Assembly: GCF_016629665.1 (NCBI RefSeq)
Contig: NZ_JAEPRQ010000003.1
Span: 186,001-250,000, forward strand
Direction of reading: 5' to 3'
DNA from: Paracoccus caeni
GTDB lineage: Bacteria > Pseudomonadota > Alphaproteobacteria > Rhodobacterales > Rhodobacteraceae
DNA length: 64,000 nucleotides
The notes under the pieces are model-generated. The model was not told the origin of the DNA and ran no database searches. It saw nothing but the letters and a program-made list of their open reading frames with translations. The translations under genes were made by a program, and so were the position numbers. Shown here in pieces: positions 50,827-60,010 of the stretch (its first letter is position 1; the number at the start of each line of letters is the position of its first letter).

Positions 50827-52136
50827 TGCCCCTCAAGCGGAGGAACGACGAACCCCTCGGGCAGCGCACCAGACAAAGCATCGCTCAGCGGATCGTGCTG
50901 CGGTGCAAGCGCATCGGCTGCGTCTTCGCTTGTATCTTCCAAGGGCTGTTCGACCGGAACCGCCCCGGCTGCAGCGGCGGGATCGGGATAGGTCAAACTT
51001 GCATCCGGCGTCGTTGTCGTAGTCGTCGTTCCCATCTGGGCTTCGGTTGTCGCGGCAGGCTCGGTCGTGGCGCTATCCGCTGTCTCGAGCTGCTGCGTCG
51101 TGACTGGCGCGGGCGTGACGCCGGTTACATCCGCGATGGTCACGCCGGTCGGCAGAAACTCGACCGAGGTGACTCCGCCACGCACCATCGCCGCCAGTTC
51201 CTGTGCATCCCAATTGGTCAGCCGCACGCAACCGTTCGACTGGTTGCTGAACAATTGCGACGGGGTCGGGGTGCCGTGGATGCCGTAGGTCGGCTTGGTC
51301 AGGCCGATCCAGACGGTGCCGACAGGGCCGTTCGGGCCGGGCGGAATGATCAAAGCGCGCGTATTCTCGCCCTGCTGGAAATTCTTCTGCGGGTTGTAGG
51401 TATAGTTCGGGTTCAGCGCCACGGTCGCCACATGATGCGAACCCGAGGGCGAGGGCGTCGCATCAGACCCGATTGTCGCCGGATAATCCACGATCATCCG
51501 TCCGCTTGCGTTATAGGCGGCGACCCGGCGTGTGGTCTTGTCGATAATGATCCGCGTCACCTCGCCCCGGATCGGCGAACCGGGTGCCATGACAGCGATC
51601 GTGCTTCCGGGCGAAATCGACACGCCAGGATTGAGAAAGGCGATAAACTTTTCATCCATATGGAAACGTTCGCCAAGTTTTTCGGCGATGCTGGTATAAG
51701 CCAGCGTGCTCATTTGTGCCTTTTCGGCGTAATCTGTGGGGATGGCATCGACCAATCCCTGAGCATCGTCCTGGGTGATCGTGTAAACAGTCGTCACCGG
51801 CTGGGCTGCATAGGCCTGCAACAGGTTCCAGACATGCGGGTCCATCACGCCGTCCATCGGCAGACCGGCCCGCCGCTCAAAGGCCATGATGGCGCTTTGG
51901 CTCATCCCGCCTTTGTAGCCGTCGATTACGCCGGGCGATGTGCCTGAACGGTCCAGCAGGACCTGCACCTTCGCAGTTAGGGCCGAGCGGCCCGCCGGAA
52001 GATCGCCGCCGCTATAGGTCGCCGCCTCTATATCGGCAGCGCTGAAGGGAAGATCGTTCTGCGCCGTGGCCGGAACAGCCGCTGCCGTCAGAAATGCCAG
52101 GGCAAGCGGAATGTGGAACGGGCGAAACGGCAGCAT
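50823..52136 (-). CDS. L,D-transpeptidase (YkuD family) with peptidoglycan-binding domain
   Basis: Periplasmic enzyme of 437 residues that could make 3-3 cross-links or attach proteins to peptidoglycan. It has a signal peptide (MLPFRPFHIPLALAFLTAAA), a peptidoglycan-binding domain (about 60-105, VIDGYKGGMSQSAIMAFERR), a LysM-like region, and a YkuD catalytic domain with YGIHGTPTPSQLFSN then SNGCVRLTNWD, giving the His and Cys. A long Thr/Ala/Pro-rich disordered C-terminus follows (about 340-437). ATG 52136 has AGGGAGAA upstream. It is the first gene of the pair with the extensin-like protein. Confidence 0.9.
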   Translation of the reverse strand: MLPFRPFHIPLALAFLTAAAVPATAQNDLPFSAADIEAATYSGGDLPAGRSALTAKVQVLLDRSGTSPGVIDGYKGGMSQSAIMAFERRAGLPMDGVMDPHVWNLLQAYAAQPVTTVYTITQDDAQGLVDAIPTDYAEKAQMSTLAYTSIAEKLGERFHMDEKFIAFLNPGVSISPGSTIAVMAPGSPIRGEVTRIIIDKTTRRVAAYNASGRMIVDYPATIGSDATPSPSGSHHVATVALNPNYTYNPQKNFQQGENTRALIIPPGPNGPVGTVWIGLTKPTYGIHGTPTPSQLFSNQSNGCVRLTNWDAQELAAMVRGGVTSVEFLPTGVTIADVTGVTPAPVTTQQLETADSATTEPAATTEAQMGTTTTTTTPDASLTYPDPAAAAGAVPVEQPLEDTSEDAADALAPQHDPLSDALSGALPEGFVVPPLEGQ

Positions 52137-52325
52137 CAAATTCTCCCTGCAAGTGCTATCGCAGCATCCTATCGCGGCATGCGAAAGGCCAGATAGCGCG
52201 AGGGTCACATTTCAGTCAATCGGACAGAAAACGGCGGAAAGCTGCGCGTAGAGACAGCGTTTCCGCACGATTTCAACCAGATCCGTGAAGCACTGAAGGG
52301 AAAAATTTAATCTGTTGGTGCCGGA

Positions 52326-53111
52326 TTATTCTTCCGACACCAGGCGGTGTTGTGGGCGATAGAACTGCCGGGCGAATGAGACCGGCGAGGCGTCGATCCA
52401 GTTGGTGCGTTCGATCGTCAGAACCGGCGTATGTTCGGCAACGCCAAGGTTTTTCGCGCATAGCCCGGTCGCGCCTTCGGCAACGATGGCGTAGCGGGTA
52501 TGGGTCAGCGGAACCTGCGCGGCCAGCCATTCATGCGCCGGCAATTCGCGGAAGGTGTTCTGCGCCATCCACGGCAGCAGCTTCGGATGCAGCCAGATCG
52601 TCTCGCAGCAATGCGGGGTGCCGTTGGCCAGATATTGCGACCGCACCAGGATCAGCCGCTCACCGGAATCCACCTGCAGGGCGTGTCGCGCAATATCGCT
52701 GGCCTGCCGTTCCTCGTAAGAGATCATCTGATACGCATATTCCGCGCCCATCGCCTCGATCTCGTCGCGGATCACCGGCATTTCCAGCGTCGTGCGGCGC
52801 GAAGCGCTTGCGGTGACGCGGGTGCCGACCTTGCGGCGACGCTCGATAATGCCGCTGTCAGCCAGTTCGCGCAGCGCGCGGTTGACCGTTGCCCGCGCAC
52901 AGCCAAGCTGGGCGGACAATTGTTCTTCGGTTGGTATCAACTCGCCCGGTTGCCATTCGCGCGCGCGGATACGGGACAGCACCTCGGTCCGAACCGATTG
53001 CCATGTATTGACGCGCTTGCTGACGCCGCTGCGATGCGAGGGGCGCAAGGAACGCGCGAAACTTCCGGATATGTTGGTCATGAATATCAATGCTTGGTTT
53101 GGATCGTTCAT
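52326..53111 (-). CDS. GntR-family regulator with UTRA domain (HutC/PhnF-like)
   Basis: A 261-residue regulator. After a 35-residue N-terminal extension the winged helix runs VRTEVLSRIRAREWQPGELI, PTEEQLSAQLGCARATVNRA and LRELADSGIIERRRKVGTRV. A C-terminal UTRA ligand domain follows (CETIWLHPKLLPWMAQNTF, ERTNWIDASPVSFARQFY). It is divergent from the MFS exporter across 180 bases with two perfect palindromes, and is the likely regulator of that exporter and the coupled gene. The start is taken at 53111; ATG 53081 is an alternative. The ligand is unknown. Confidence 0.88.
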   Translation of the reverse strand: MNDPNQALIFMTNISGSFARSLRPSHRSGVSKRVNTWQSVRTEVLSRIRAREWQPGELIPTEEQLSAQLGCARATVNRALRELADSGIIERRRKVGTRVTASASRRTTLEMPVIRDEIEAMGAEYAYQMISYEERQASDIARHALQVDSGERLILVRSQYLANGTPHCCETIWLHPKLLPWMAQNTFRELPAHEWLAAQVPLTHTRYAIVAEGATGLCAKNLGVAEHTPVLTIERTNWIDASPVSFARQFYRPQHRLVSEE

Positions 53112-53178
53112 ACTTTCGGCATACCGACCGCATAAAGATAGCTGTCCAAATAGCCAAAAAGACCATTTTGCCGGTTAA

Positions 53179-53196
53179 ACTGTCTATAAAGACAGT
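53179..53196. promoter_or_regulatory. Palindromic operator 1 between GntR and MFS genes
   Basis: A perfect 18-bp palindrome ACTGTCT-ATAA-AGACAGT. It resembles the short palindromes bound by HutC/DasR-type GntR proteins and lies 68 bases from the GntR start and 96 from the MFS start, so it may control both. Confidence 0.65.
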
Positions 53197-53200
53197 ATCT

Positions 53201-53214
53201 GAACTTACAAGTTC
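53201..53214. promoter_or_regulatory. Palindromic operator 2 between GntR and MFS genes
   Basis: A perfect 14-bp palindrome GAACTT-AC-AAGTTC four bases after the first palindrome but of different sequence. It could be a site for a second regulator or a hairpin in the MFS leader. Confidence 0.5.
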
Positions 53215-53291
53215 GGTTCGATTTAGGGCATTTCCAACTCTGCGACGGCTTGATAATTGCATGATCTGCAACACATGCGCGGAGAAGCGGC

Positions 53292-54500
53292 ATGAGCACT
53301 TCGGATTCACTGATCCAGAAACGTGATTCAACCTCGGGCGGTGTCGTCTGGGTGATTCTGCTGGCGATCAGCCTGTGCCACATGATCAACGACATCATGC
53401 AGTCGATGCTGGCCGCGATCTATCCGCTGCTGCAGGTCGAGTTTTCGCTCAGCTATTCTCAGATCGGCGTGATGACCTTTGCGTTTCAGGTCACGGCATC
53501 GCTGTTGCAGCCGGTCATCGGGTTGGTGACGGACAAGCATCCGCAGCCTCGCTCGCTGCCCTTCGGGATGGCCTCGACCTTCTGCGGGGTGCTGCTTCTG
53601 GCTTTCGCGCATCACTATGGGATGCTGCTGGCAGGGGCGATGCTGATCGGGATCGGCTCTGCGGTGTTTCATCCTGAAAGCTCACGAGTAGCGCGTCTGG
53701 CCTCGGGCGGCAGGTTCGGGACGGCGCAGTCATTGTTCCAGATGGGGGGTAATTTCGGTCAATCGCTTGGCCCGCTGCTGGCCGCTTTCATCGTGGTGCC
53801 TCTGGGCCGTCCGGCGGTTGCCGTCTTTGCCTTTTTCGCTGCGGCTGGCGTCGTCATTCTTGCCCGCGTCGGTGCCTGGGCCGAAGGACGCCGCCGCGCC
53901 AGTGCAGCCAATCCCGACCGGACACTGAAGCTGCCGCGCGGAGTGGTGATCCGGGCGATTGCCGTTCTTGCCATTCTCGTCTTCACCAAGAACATCTATA
54001 CTGCGGCGATGAGCAGCTATTTCACCTTCTTCACCATCGAGAAGTTCGGCCTTGGGCCGCAGGGTGCGCAGATCATGCTGTTCCTCTTTCTCGCCGGGAT
54101 GGCGGCAGGGGTCATGCTGGGCGGGATCGTCGGAGACCGGGTCGGCCCCTTGCAGGTCATCTGGTTTTCGATCCTTGGCGTGCTGCCCTTCACCCTGATC
54201 CTGCCGCATGTCGGGTTGGTGGCGACGGGCATTCTGGCCGTGGTCGTCGGGCTGATCCTCGCTTCGGCCTTCCCGGTCATCGTCGTCTTTGCGCAGGAAC
54301 TGGTGCCGGGCCGGACCGGAACCATTGCCGGGCTGTTCTTCGGCTTTTCCTTCGGCATGGGCGGGATCGCCGCCGCCGCGCTTGGCGTTCTGGCCGATGC
54401 CAAGGGGATCGAGGCGGTCTTCTTCTATGTCTCGTTCCTGCCGATCCTTGGCATCCTGACGATCCTGCTGCCACGACCCGGACGCCTTGTCAGCGGATGA
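53292..54500 (+). CDS. MFS exporter, fosmidomycin-resistance (Fsr) type
   Basis: Inner-membrane transporter of 402 residues with about twelve hydrophobic segments. It opens VVWVILLAISLCHMINDIMQ, has SQIGVMTFAFQVTASLLQPV with a VTDKHPQPRSLPFGM loop, IGIGSAVFHPESSRVARLAS, and a C-terminal half starting VIRAIAVLAILVFTKNIYTA. This is the Fsr subgroup, known in E. coli for fosmidomycin export; the natural substrate is unclear. It overlaps the next gene by ATGA, so the exporter and the two-domain protein after it are co-translated. It is probably controlled by the divergent GntR protein. Confidence 0.88.
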   Translation: MSTSDSLIQKRDSTSGGVVWVILLAISLCHMINDIMQSMLAAIYPLLQVEFSLSYSQIGVMTFAFQVTASLLQPVIGLVTDKHPQPRSLPFGMASTFCGVLLLAFAHHYGMLLAGAMLIGIGSAVFHPESSRVARLASGGRFGTAQSLFQMGGNFGQSLGPLLAAFIVVPLGRPAVAVFAFFAAAGVVILARVGAWAEGRRRASAANPDRTLKLPRGVVIRAIAVLAILVFTKNIYTAAMSSYFTFFTIEKFGLGPQGAQIMLFLFLAGMAAGVMLGGIVGDRVGPLQVIWFSILGVLPFTLILPHVGLVATGILAVVVGLILASAFPVIVVFAQELVPGRTGTIAGLFFGFSFGMGGIAAAALGVLADAKGIEAVFFYVSFLPILGILTILLPRPGRLVSG

Positions 54501-56212
54501 GCGACGCGCCGCTTTTCATCCATATCAGCCCCGACTGGTGTGGGCAGGAGAAGCTGGCAGAGTTGTTCCGCCTGAACGGGCACAAGGTCATCCACACACC
54601 CGACGGCAGCAACGCCGAGGCTATCCTCTACGCGCAGGGCAGCGGCGCCGAACTGCCACCGGAATGGAATGCGGCCGGGCTGATCACCGGGCTGTCCCGC
54701 CATTCGCCGCATTGGCGTCCCCCGCTTGAGGCGTGGCGCAGCTTCACCTTTCTGGCACGGCAACTGCCCGAGGCCCGTTTCATCCTGACCACGCGCGATC
54801 TGGACGGATGGCTGCTGGACCTTCTGATCCGCGATGAATCCGCTATTGCGCGCTGCTATGCCCATCATCGCGGCCTGACGACCGAGGAACTGGCGGAGCA
54901 TTGGGAAACCGGCTGGCACGCCCATCTTTCGGCGGTCGAGGCGCATTTCGGTGATGACCCCCGGCTGATCCGCATTGATCTGGAAAACCAAAGCCCTGCC
55001 GACGCTGCCGCGCTGTTGTCGCTCAGCCAGGCGCCAGCCGATTCCCACTGGCACCGGCCTTTCGATGAAGAACCCGAAAGCGCCCTGCGCCGGGCAATCG
55101 ACCGCGCCGCGCCGGTCACGTCCTTGGATAACGCCTATATCGAGGATGTCGCCGCCTTCTGCCTGCGGGGCATTGATCCGCAGCCGCAGGTGAATACCGG
55201 CCTTTCCGGCCTCGCCTGCATCTGGGACGGCGATCATCTGATCTCGCCGGCGCGCGAGGGATCCCGGCGCATGACCGTGGTTAACCAGCCCGGCCTTGGC
55301 CGCACGGCAGTCTCTGCGCCCGGCAGGCCGTTCAAGCTGGTGCGGGCCGAGGGTGTGATCAACGACGCGCTGCGCGCGGACCGCGCCATGCCATTGCAGA
55401 TCGACATGGAGGATTCGCGCTGGCTTGGATCGCCGCAGGGAGGCGAGGTGAACCAGCCCGTCCTTTGCCACAACCGCCGCGAAGGCGCGCGGAACGTGGT
55501 GCTGTGGCCGCTGCCCGATCAGCATTCAATCGGGCTGCACGGCTTTGACCCGGATGCGCCGCGCGATCCCATTCCCTTCGATCAGAAGATCGACCAGATC
55601 GTCTGGCGCGGCATGATCTCGGGCAGTGAACATCGCACAACGGTCAAACCCGGTCCCGCCTCGCATGTCCTGCTTCGGCACCTTGCCGAGGCGGGCAAGG
55701 ACGAAGCCGTCCGCGAGGTCATCTGGGACAGGCTTTGCCGCACCTCGCGCCTGTCGTTCATCCGCCGCTGGTTCGATCACCCCGATTGCGATCTGGGCGT
55801 GGTAATGGCGTGGCGGTTCCGCGACTTCGCCCGCGATCCGCTGCTGTCGCCCTATTGCAAACCGCGACAGCCGCCTGCTTTCTTCCACAAGTTTCGCTAT
55901 CAGCTTTGCCTGACCGGCTATGATCACGGCTCGAATTTCATCCCGATGATCGACAGCCAATCGGTGCTGCTGAAAGAAGAAGACGGCTGGGAAGTGTTCT
56001 ATTCCGGTCGCTTCAAACCGTGGAAACACTATATACCGTTGGAAAAATATTGCGGCGACGTTCTGGAAAAACTTTCCTGGGCGCGGAAAAATCCGAATGA
56101 ATGCAAGGCGATGTCTGAAGCCGCAAGGGCCGAGGTTGCCCGCCTTCGCGAGCCCCGGACACGCCTTGCGGTGATGGCCCGGATCCTCGACGGACTGGCT
56201 GCGGCCCTGTAA
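54497..56212 (+). CDS. Two-domain protein: sulfotransferase-like N-terminus plus GT90/CAP10-like C-terminus
   Basis: A 571-residue cytoplasmic-looking protein. Residues about 1-200 resemble a sulfotransferase-like nucleotide-binding fold: FIHISPDWCGQEKLAELFRL in the place of the PAPS loop and RFILTTRDLDGWLLDLLIRD in the place of the 3'-phosphate motif, but the canonical PKxGTT residues are lost. Residues about 360-560 look like the CAP10/glycosyltransferase 90 domain: DQIVWRGMISGSEHRTTVKP, KFRYQLCLTGYDHGSNFIPM, and a GRFKPWKHYIPLEKYCGDVL end. Both assignments are by eye. The gene overlaps the Fsr-type exporter by ATGA and is followed by allA after 27 bases. A role in glycan building or modification is plausible. 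Confidence 0.65.
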   Translation: MSDAPLFIHISPDWCGQEKLAELFRLNGHKVIHTPDGSNAEAILYAQGSGAELPPEWNAAGLITGLSRHSPHWRPPLEAWRSFTFLARQLPEARFILTTRDLDGWLLDLLIRDESAIARCYAHHRGLTTEELAEHWETGWHAHLSAVEAHFGDDPRLIRIDLENQSPADAAALLSLSQAPADSHWHRPFDEEPESALRRAIDRAAPVTSLDNAYIEDVAAFCLRGIDPQPQVNTGLSGLACIWDGDHLISPAREGSRRMTVVNQPGLGRTAVSAPGRPFKLVRAEGVINDALRADRAMPLQIDMEDSRWLGSPQGGEVNQPVLCHNRREGARNVVLWPLPDQHSIGLHGFDPDAPRDPIPFDQKIDQIVWRGMISGSEHRTTVKPGPASHVLLRHLAEAGKDEAVREVIWDRLCRTSRLSFIRRWFDHPDCDLGVVMAWRFRDFARDPLLSPYCKPRQPPAFFHKFRYQLCLTGYDHGSNFIPMIDSQSVLLKEEDGWEVFYSGRFKPWKHYIPLEKYCGDVLEKLSWARKNPNECKAMSEAARAEVARLREPRTRLAVMARILDGLAAAL

Positions 56213-56239
56213 CACCGGCCCATGCAAAGGGAGGTGCAG

Positions 56240-56719
56240 ATGACCACGATTAAAATCCAGCCGATCACGCCTGAGGCTTTCGCCCCGTTTGGCGATGTCC
56301 TGACCCCGCGAGCGACGCCCGACCGTCTGATCAATGCCGGTCGTTGCGAACGCCATCACGCGCTGGCAACGGTGGAACGCGGCGAGGGCGAAGCGATCAT
56401 CTCGATCTTCCGGTCCGAATCGGTCAGCCTTCCCTATGACTGCCCGATGCTGGAGCGTCATCCGCTGGGCAGTCAGGCCTTCATGCCGCTGGGCGATGAT
56501 CCGTGGATGACCGTCGTGGCCCATGACGACGGCGGCAAACCCGGTCTGCCTCTGGCTTTTCTGGTTCCCGCAGGTACCGGCATCAACCTGCGCGCCGGGG
56601 TTTGGCACGGCGTTCTGACACCGCTCGACAAACCGGCGCAGTTTCTGGTGGTGGACCGCGAGGGTGACGGGGTAAATCTCGAGGAAGCCCAGATCACCCC
56701 CGTTCGGATCACCGCATGA
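56240..56719 (+). CDS. allA: Ureidoglycolate lyase AllA
   Basis: Converts ureidoglycolate to glyoxylate and urea in allantoin/purine breakdown. The 159 residues form a cupin-like beta-barrel with IKIQPITPEAFAPFGDVLTP, LERHPLGSQAFMPLG and AGTGINLRAGVWHGVLTPLD, matching AllA in length and motifs. ATG 56240 has AGGGAGG upstream. Other ureide genes are not nearby. It overlaps rnhB by ATGA. Confidence 0.88.
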   Translation: MTTIKIQPITPEAFAPFGDVLTPRATPDRLINAGRCERHHALATVERGEGEAIISIFRSESVSLPYDCPMLERHPLGSQAFMPLGDDPWMTVVAHDDGGKPGLPLAFLVPAGTGINLRAGVWHGVLTPLDKPAQFLVVDREGDGVNLEEAQITPVRITA

Positions 56720-57349
56720 TATTCACGCCCGACTTCAGCGTCGAACTGGCCGCCCTGTCGCGCGGCGCGAAGCGGGTGGCGGGCGTGGACGAAGCCGGTC
56801 GCGGCCCCTTGGCCGGGCCGGTCACGGCGGCAGCGGTGATTCTGGACCCTGACAATATCCCCGATGGCCTCAACGATTCGAAACGCCTGCCCGCGCACCG
56901 GCGCGAGCCTTTGGCGGAATGGATCATGACCCATTGCGACTGGGCCGTCGGCCATTGCAGCGTCGAGGAAATCGACCAACTCAACATCTATCACGCCGCG
57001 CATCTGGCCATGTGCCGCGCCGTTGCCGGGCTGCGTCAGCAGCCCTGTCACGTCCTGATCGACGGCAACCGAATCCCGAAACCGCTGGACCGCCCGGCCG
57101 AAGCCGTGGTCAAGGGCGACGCCCGTTGCCTCAGCATCGCTGCGGCCTCGATCATCGCCAAAGTGTTGCGCGATCGCATCATGGTGGATTTGGCGCAACA
57201 GCATCCCGGCTACGGCTGGGAGATCAACGCAGGATATCCGACACCGGCCCATAAACGGGCGCTGCTGGAATTGGGGATAACACCACATCATCGGCGTAGC
57301 TTTAAGCCCGTCCACAATATCTTGTGTAAACCCCAATCTGCAAGTCATT

Positions 57350-57351
<2 letters not shown>
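56716..57351 (+). CDS. rnhB: Ribonuclease HII
   Basis: Removes ribonucleotides from DNA and RNA primers. The 211 residues have the catalytic VAGVDEAGRGPLAGPVTAAA near residues 20-38, NDSKRLPAHRREPL, and AASIIAKVLRDRIMVDLAQQ then PGYGWEINAGYPTPAHKRAL. The gene overlaps allA by ATGA and precedes ccrM, a common alphaproteobacterial neighbourhood. Confidence 0.95.
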
Positions 57352-58570
<1,219 letters not shown>

Positions 58571-58624
58571 TCCGATTTTCAGTTTCGCCAGTTCCTCCGC
58601 CAGCCGCGCGGACGGGACCGCCTT

Positions 58625-58655
58625 GCCCCGCCGTCATGTGATGGCGGGGCTTTTT
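58625..58655 (+). terminator. Intrinsic terminator of ccrM
   Basis: GCCCCGCC (58625-58632) pairs with GGCGGGGC (58643-58650) and is followed by TTTTT (58651-58655), with a loop that can pair partly further. It lies 55 bases after the ccrM stop. Confidence 0.88.
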
Positions 58656-58982
58656 CTGTTTTGAGGTTTGCCCTTTTCTTCTGTCTGTGGCGCGCAGACT
58701 TCCAATATCTTCAAGGTCTAAGCTCAGAACCTTCTGCCGACAGATGACAATGGCGGCGAGAGCGATTGCGGGAAACAAGATCTCGGCGCGTTGGCCGTAT
58801 CGGGCGCGGCGGCGAGGAGGTTGGATGGGGAACCCATCGTCGGACGCACCTTCCGCTATTGGCACAGCGGTTGAACGCCAGTTCCATGGGTCGTCTATCC
58901 ACCATTACCGAAAGCCTTTGTGGACAGGAAAAACTGGACAGCCATATTCGAGAAGACCCTGCGATAGCCGGGTAGGGCAGGC
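58656..58982. other. Intergenic region without a clear gene (ccrM to OxyR-like gene)
   Basis: About 330 bases between two convergent units. Short open frames exist on both strands, but none has a ribosome site or a recognisable domain. Base composition is less coding-like than in the flanking genes. A decayed gene or mobile-element scar is possible, but no inverted ends, target duplication or transposase motif was seen. Confidence 0.4.
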
Positions 58983-59897
58983 TTATCGTCGCTCCACACT
59001 CCATTCCGCAAGGCAGTCACGCAGATTCTCGGCAAGGGCCGAATAGGTGCGGCTGCGCGGCGCACCCTTCCGCCATACAAGCGAGATTGGACGCACCGGC
59101 GCCCTTGCGGCCAAGGGACGCGCCGTCACCTGCTGCTCTCTCAGCACTTCTGAGCGGACATAAAGGGCGGGCAGCAGCGACAGACCCATGCCCGCTGCCA
59201 CCATCTGCCGCAAAGTGTCCAGCGTGGTGCCCTCATAGTCGCGGGCGTGAATGGCACCGACATCCCGGCACAGCCGGTCGATCTGCGTGTTCAGATACCG
59301 GCCTCCCTCCATGCCCAGAATAGTCTGCCCGGAAAGATCTTCGGGTGAGATACTGTCCTGTCGGGCGAGTTCGTGATCGGCCGGCAGGACCATGAGCAGG
59401 GGTTCATTCATCAGATGCCGCGATTCAAGATCGTTCCGGTGCAGCGCCTCCGGCAGCAGCAGCGCATCGCGCGCACCATCGGACAATTGCCGGATCAGGG
59501 CGTCGGTCGGGTCTTCGTGTACGAAAAGGCGAAGGTCGGGAAAGCTTCTGCGAAGCGACGGCATTGCCACCGCCAGAACATAAGCTCCCACCGTTTTGAC
59601 CACGCCCATATGCAGGATCGCCTGAGTTGCGTTCGGGTCATCCCGGCGGGCGATTTCGCGGATATCGTCCATCTCGGCCATAATGGCACGGGCACGGCGG
59701 GCGATTTCTTGCCCGACCGGGGTCAGCAGGACACGGGCGCGAGTCCGCTCGATCAGGCGCGCAGAAAGGCGCTCCTCCAACTCCTTGATCTGCATGCTGA
59801 GTGTGGGTTGAGTGACATGGCAAAGCTCTGCCGCGCGGCTGAAATTCAGCGTATCGGCCACCGCGACAAGATATCGTAGCTGCTGCAAGGTCACCAT
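58983..59897 (-). CDS. OxyR-like LysR-family regulator lacking the peroxidatic cysteine
   Basis: A 304-residue LysR regulator closest by eye to OxyR: winged helix TLQQLRYLVAVADTLNFSRA, ELCHVTQPTLSMQIKELEER, and an effector domain with LPADHELARQDSISPEDLSG and AGMGLSLLPALYVRSEV. At the redox site the sequence is MEGGRYLNTQIDRLCRDVG: Tyr201 stands where E. coli OxyR has peroxidatic Cys199, while Cys210 matches Cys208. Disulfide sensing of H2O2 as in OxyR is therefore unlikely. ATG 59897 is chosen since the helix-turn-helix starts there; the frame extends to 59960. It is divergent from the Mrp antiporter genes with an OxyR-type half-site at 59908-59926. Confidence 0.85.
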   Translation of the reverse strand: MVTLQQLRYLVAVADTLNFSRAAELCHVTQPTLSMQIKELEERLSARLIERTRARVLLTPVGQEIARRARAIMAEMDDIREIARRDDPNATQAILHMGVVKTVGAYVLAVAMPSLRRSFPDLRLFVHEDPTDALIRQLSDGARDALLLPEALHRNDLESRHLMNEPLLMVLPADHELARQDSISPEDLSGQTILGMEGGRYLNTQIDRLCRDVGAIHARDYEGTTLDTLRQMVAAGMGLSLLPALYVRSEVLREQQVTARPLAARAPVRPISLVWRKGAPRSRTYSALAENLRDCLAEWSVERR

Positions 59898-59907
59898 CTG
59901 AGCCAAC

Positions 59908-59926
59908 TTATAGAGATGATCTATAA
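59908..59926. promoter_or_regulatory. ATAG-N7-CTAT site upstream of the OxyR-like gene
   Basis: TTATAG (59908-59913) and CTATAA (59921-59926) form an inverted repeat with a 7-base spacer, which contains ATAG-N7-CTAT, the half-operator of the OxyR consensus. The next half (59932-59946) is degenerate. It is 11 to 29 bases upstream of the OxyR-like start and about 85 bases from the mnhA start. Confidence 0.55.
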
Positions 59927-60010
59927 AGACCAAGCACAGTTTCGATTTCTCTCTAATCAAAGAACTGTTTAACTGTGAGCGTATCGGACGACAGCGTCAG
60001 CGGGAGAGGC

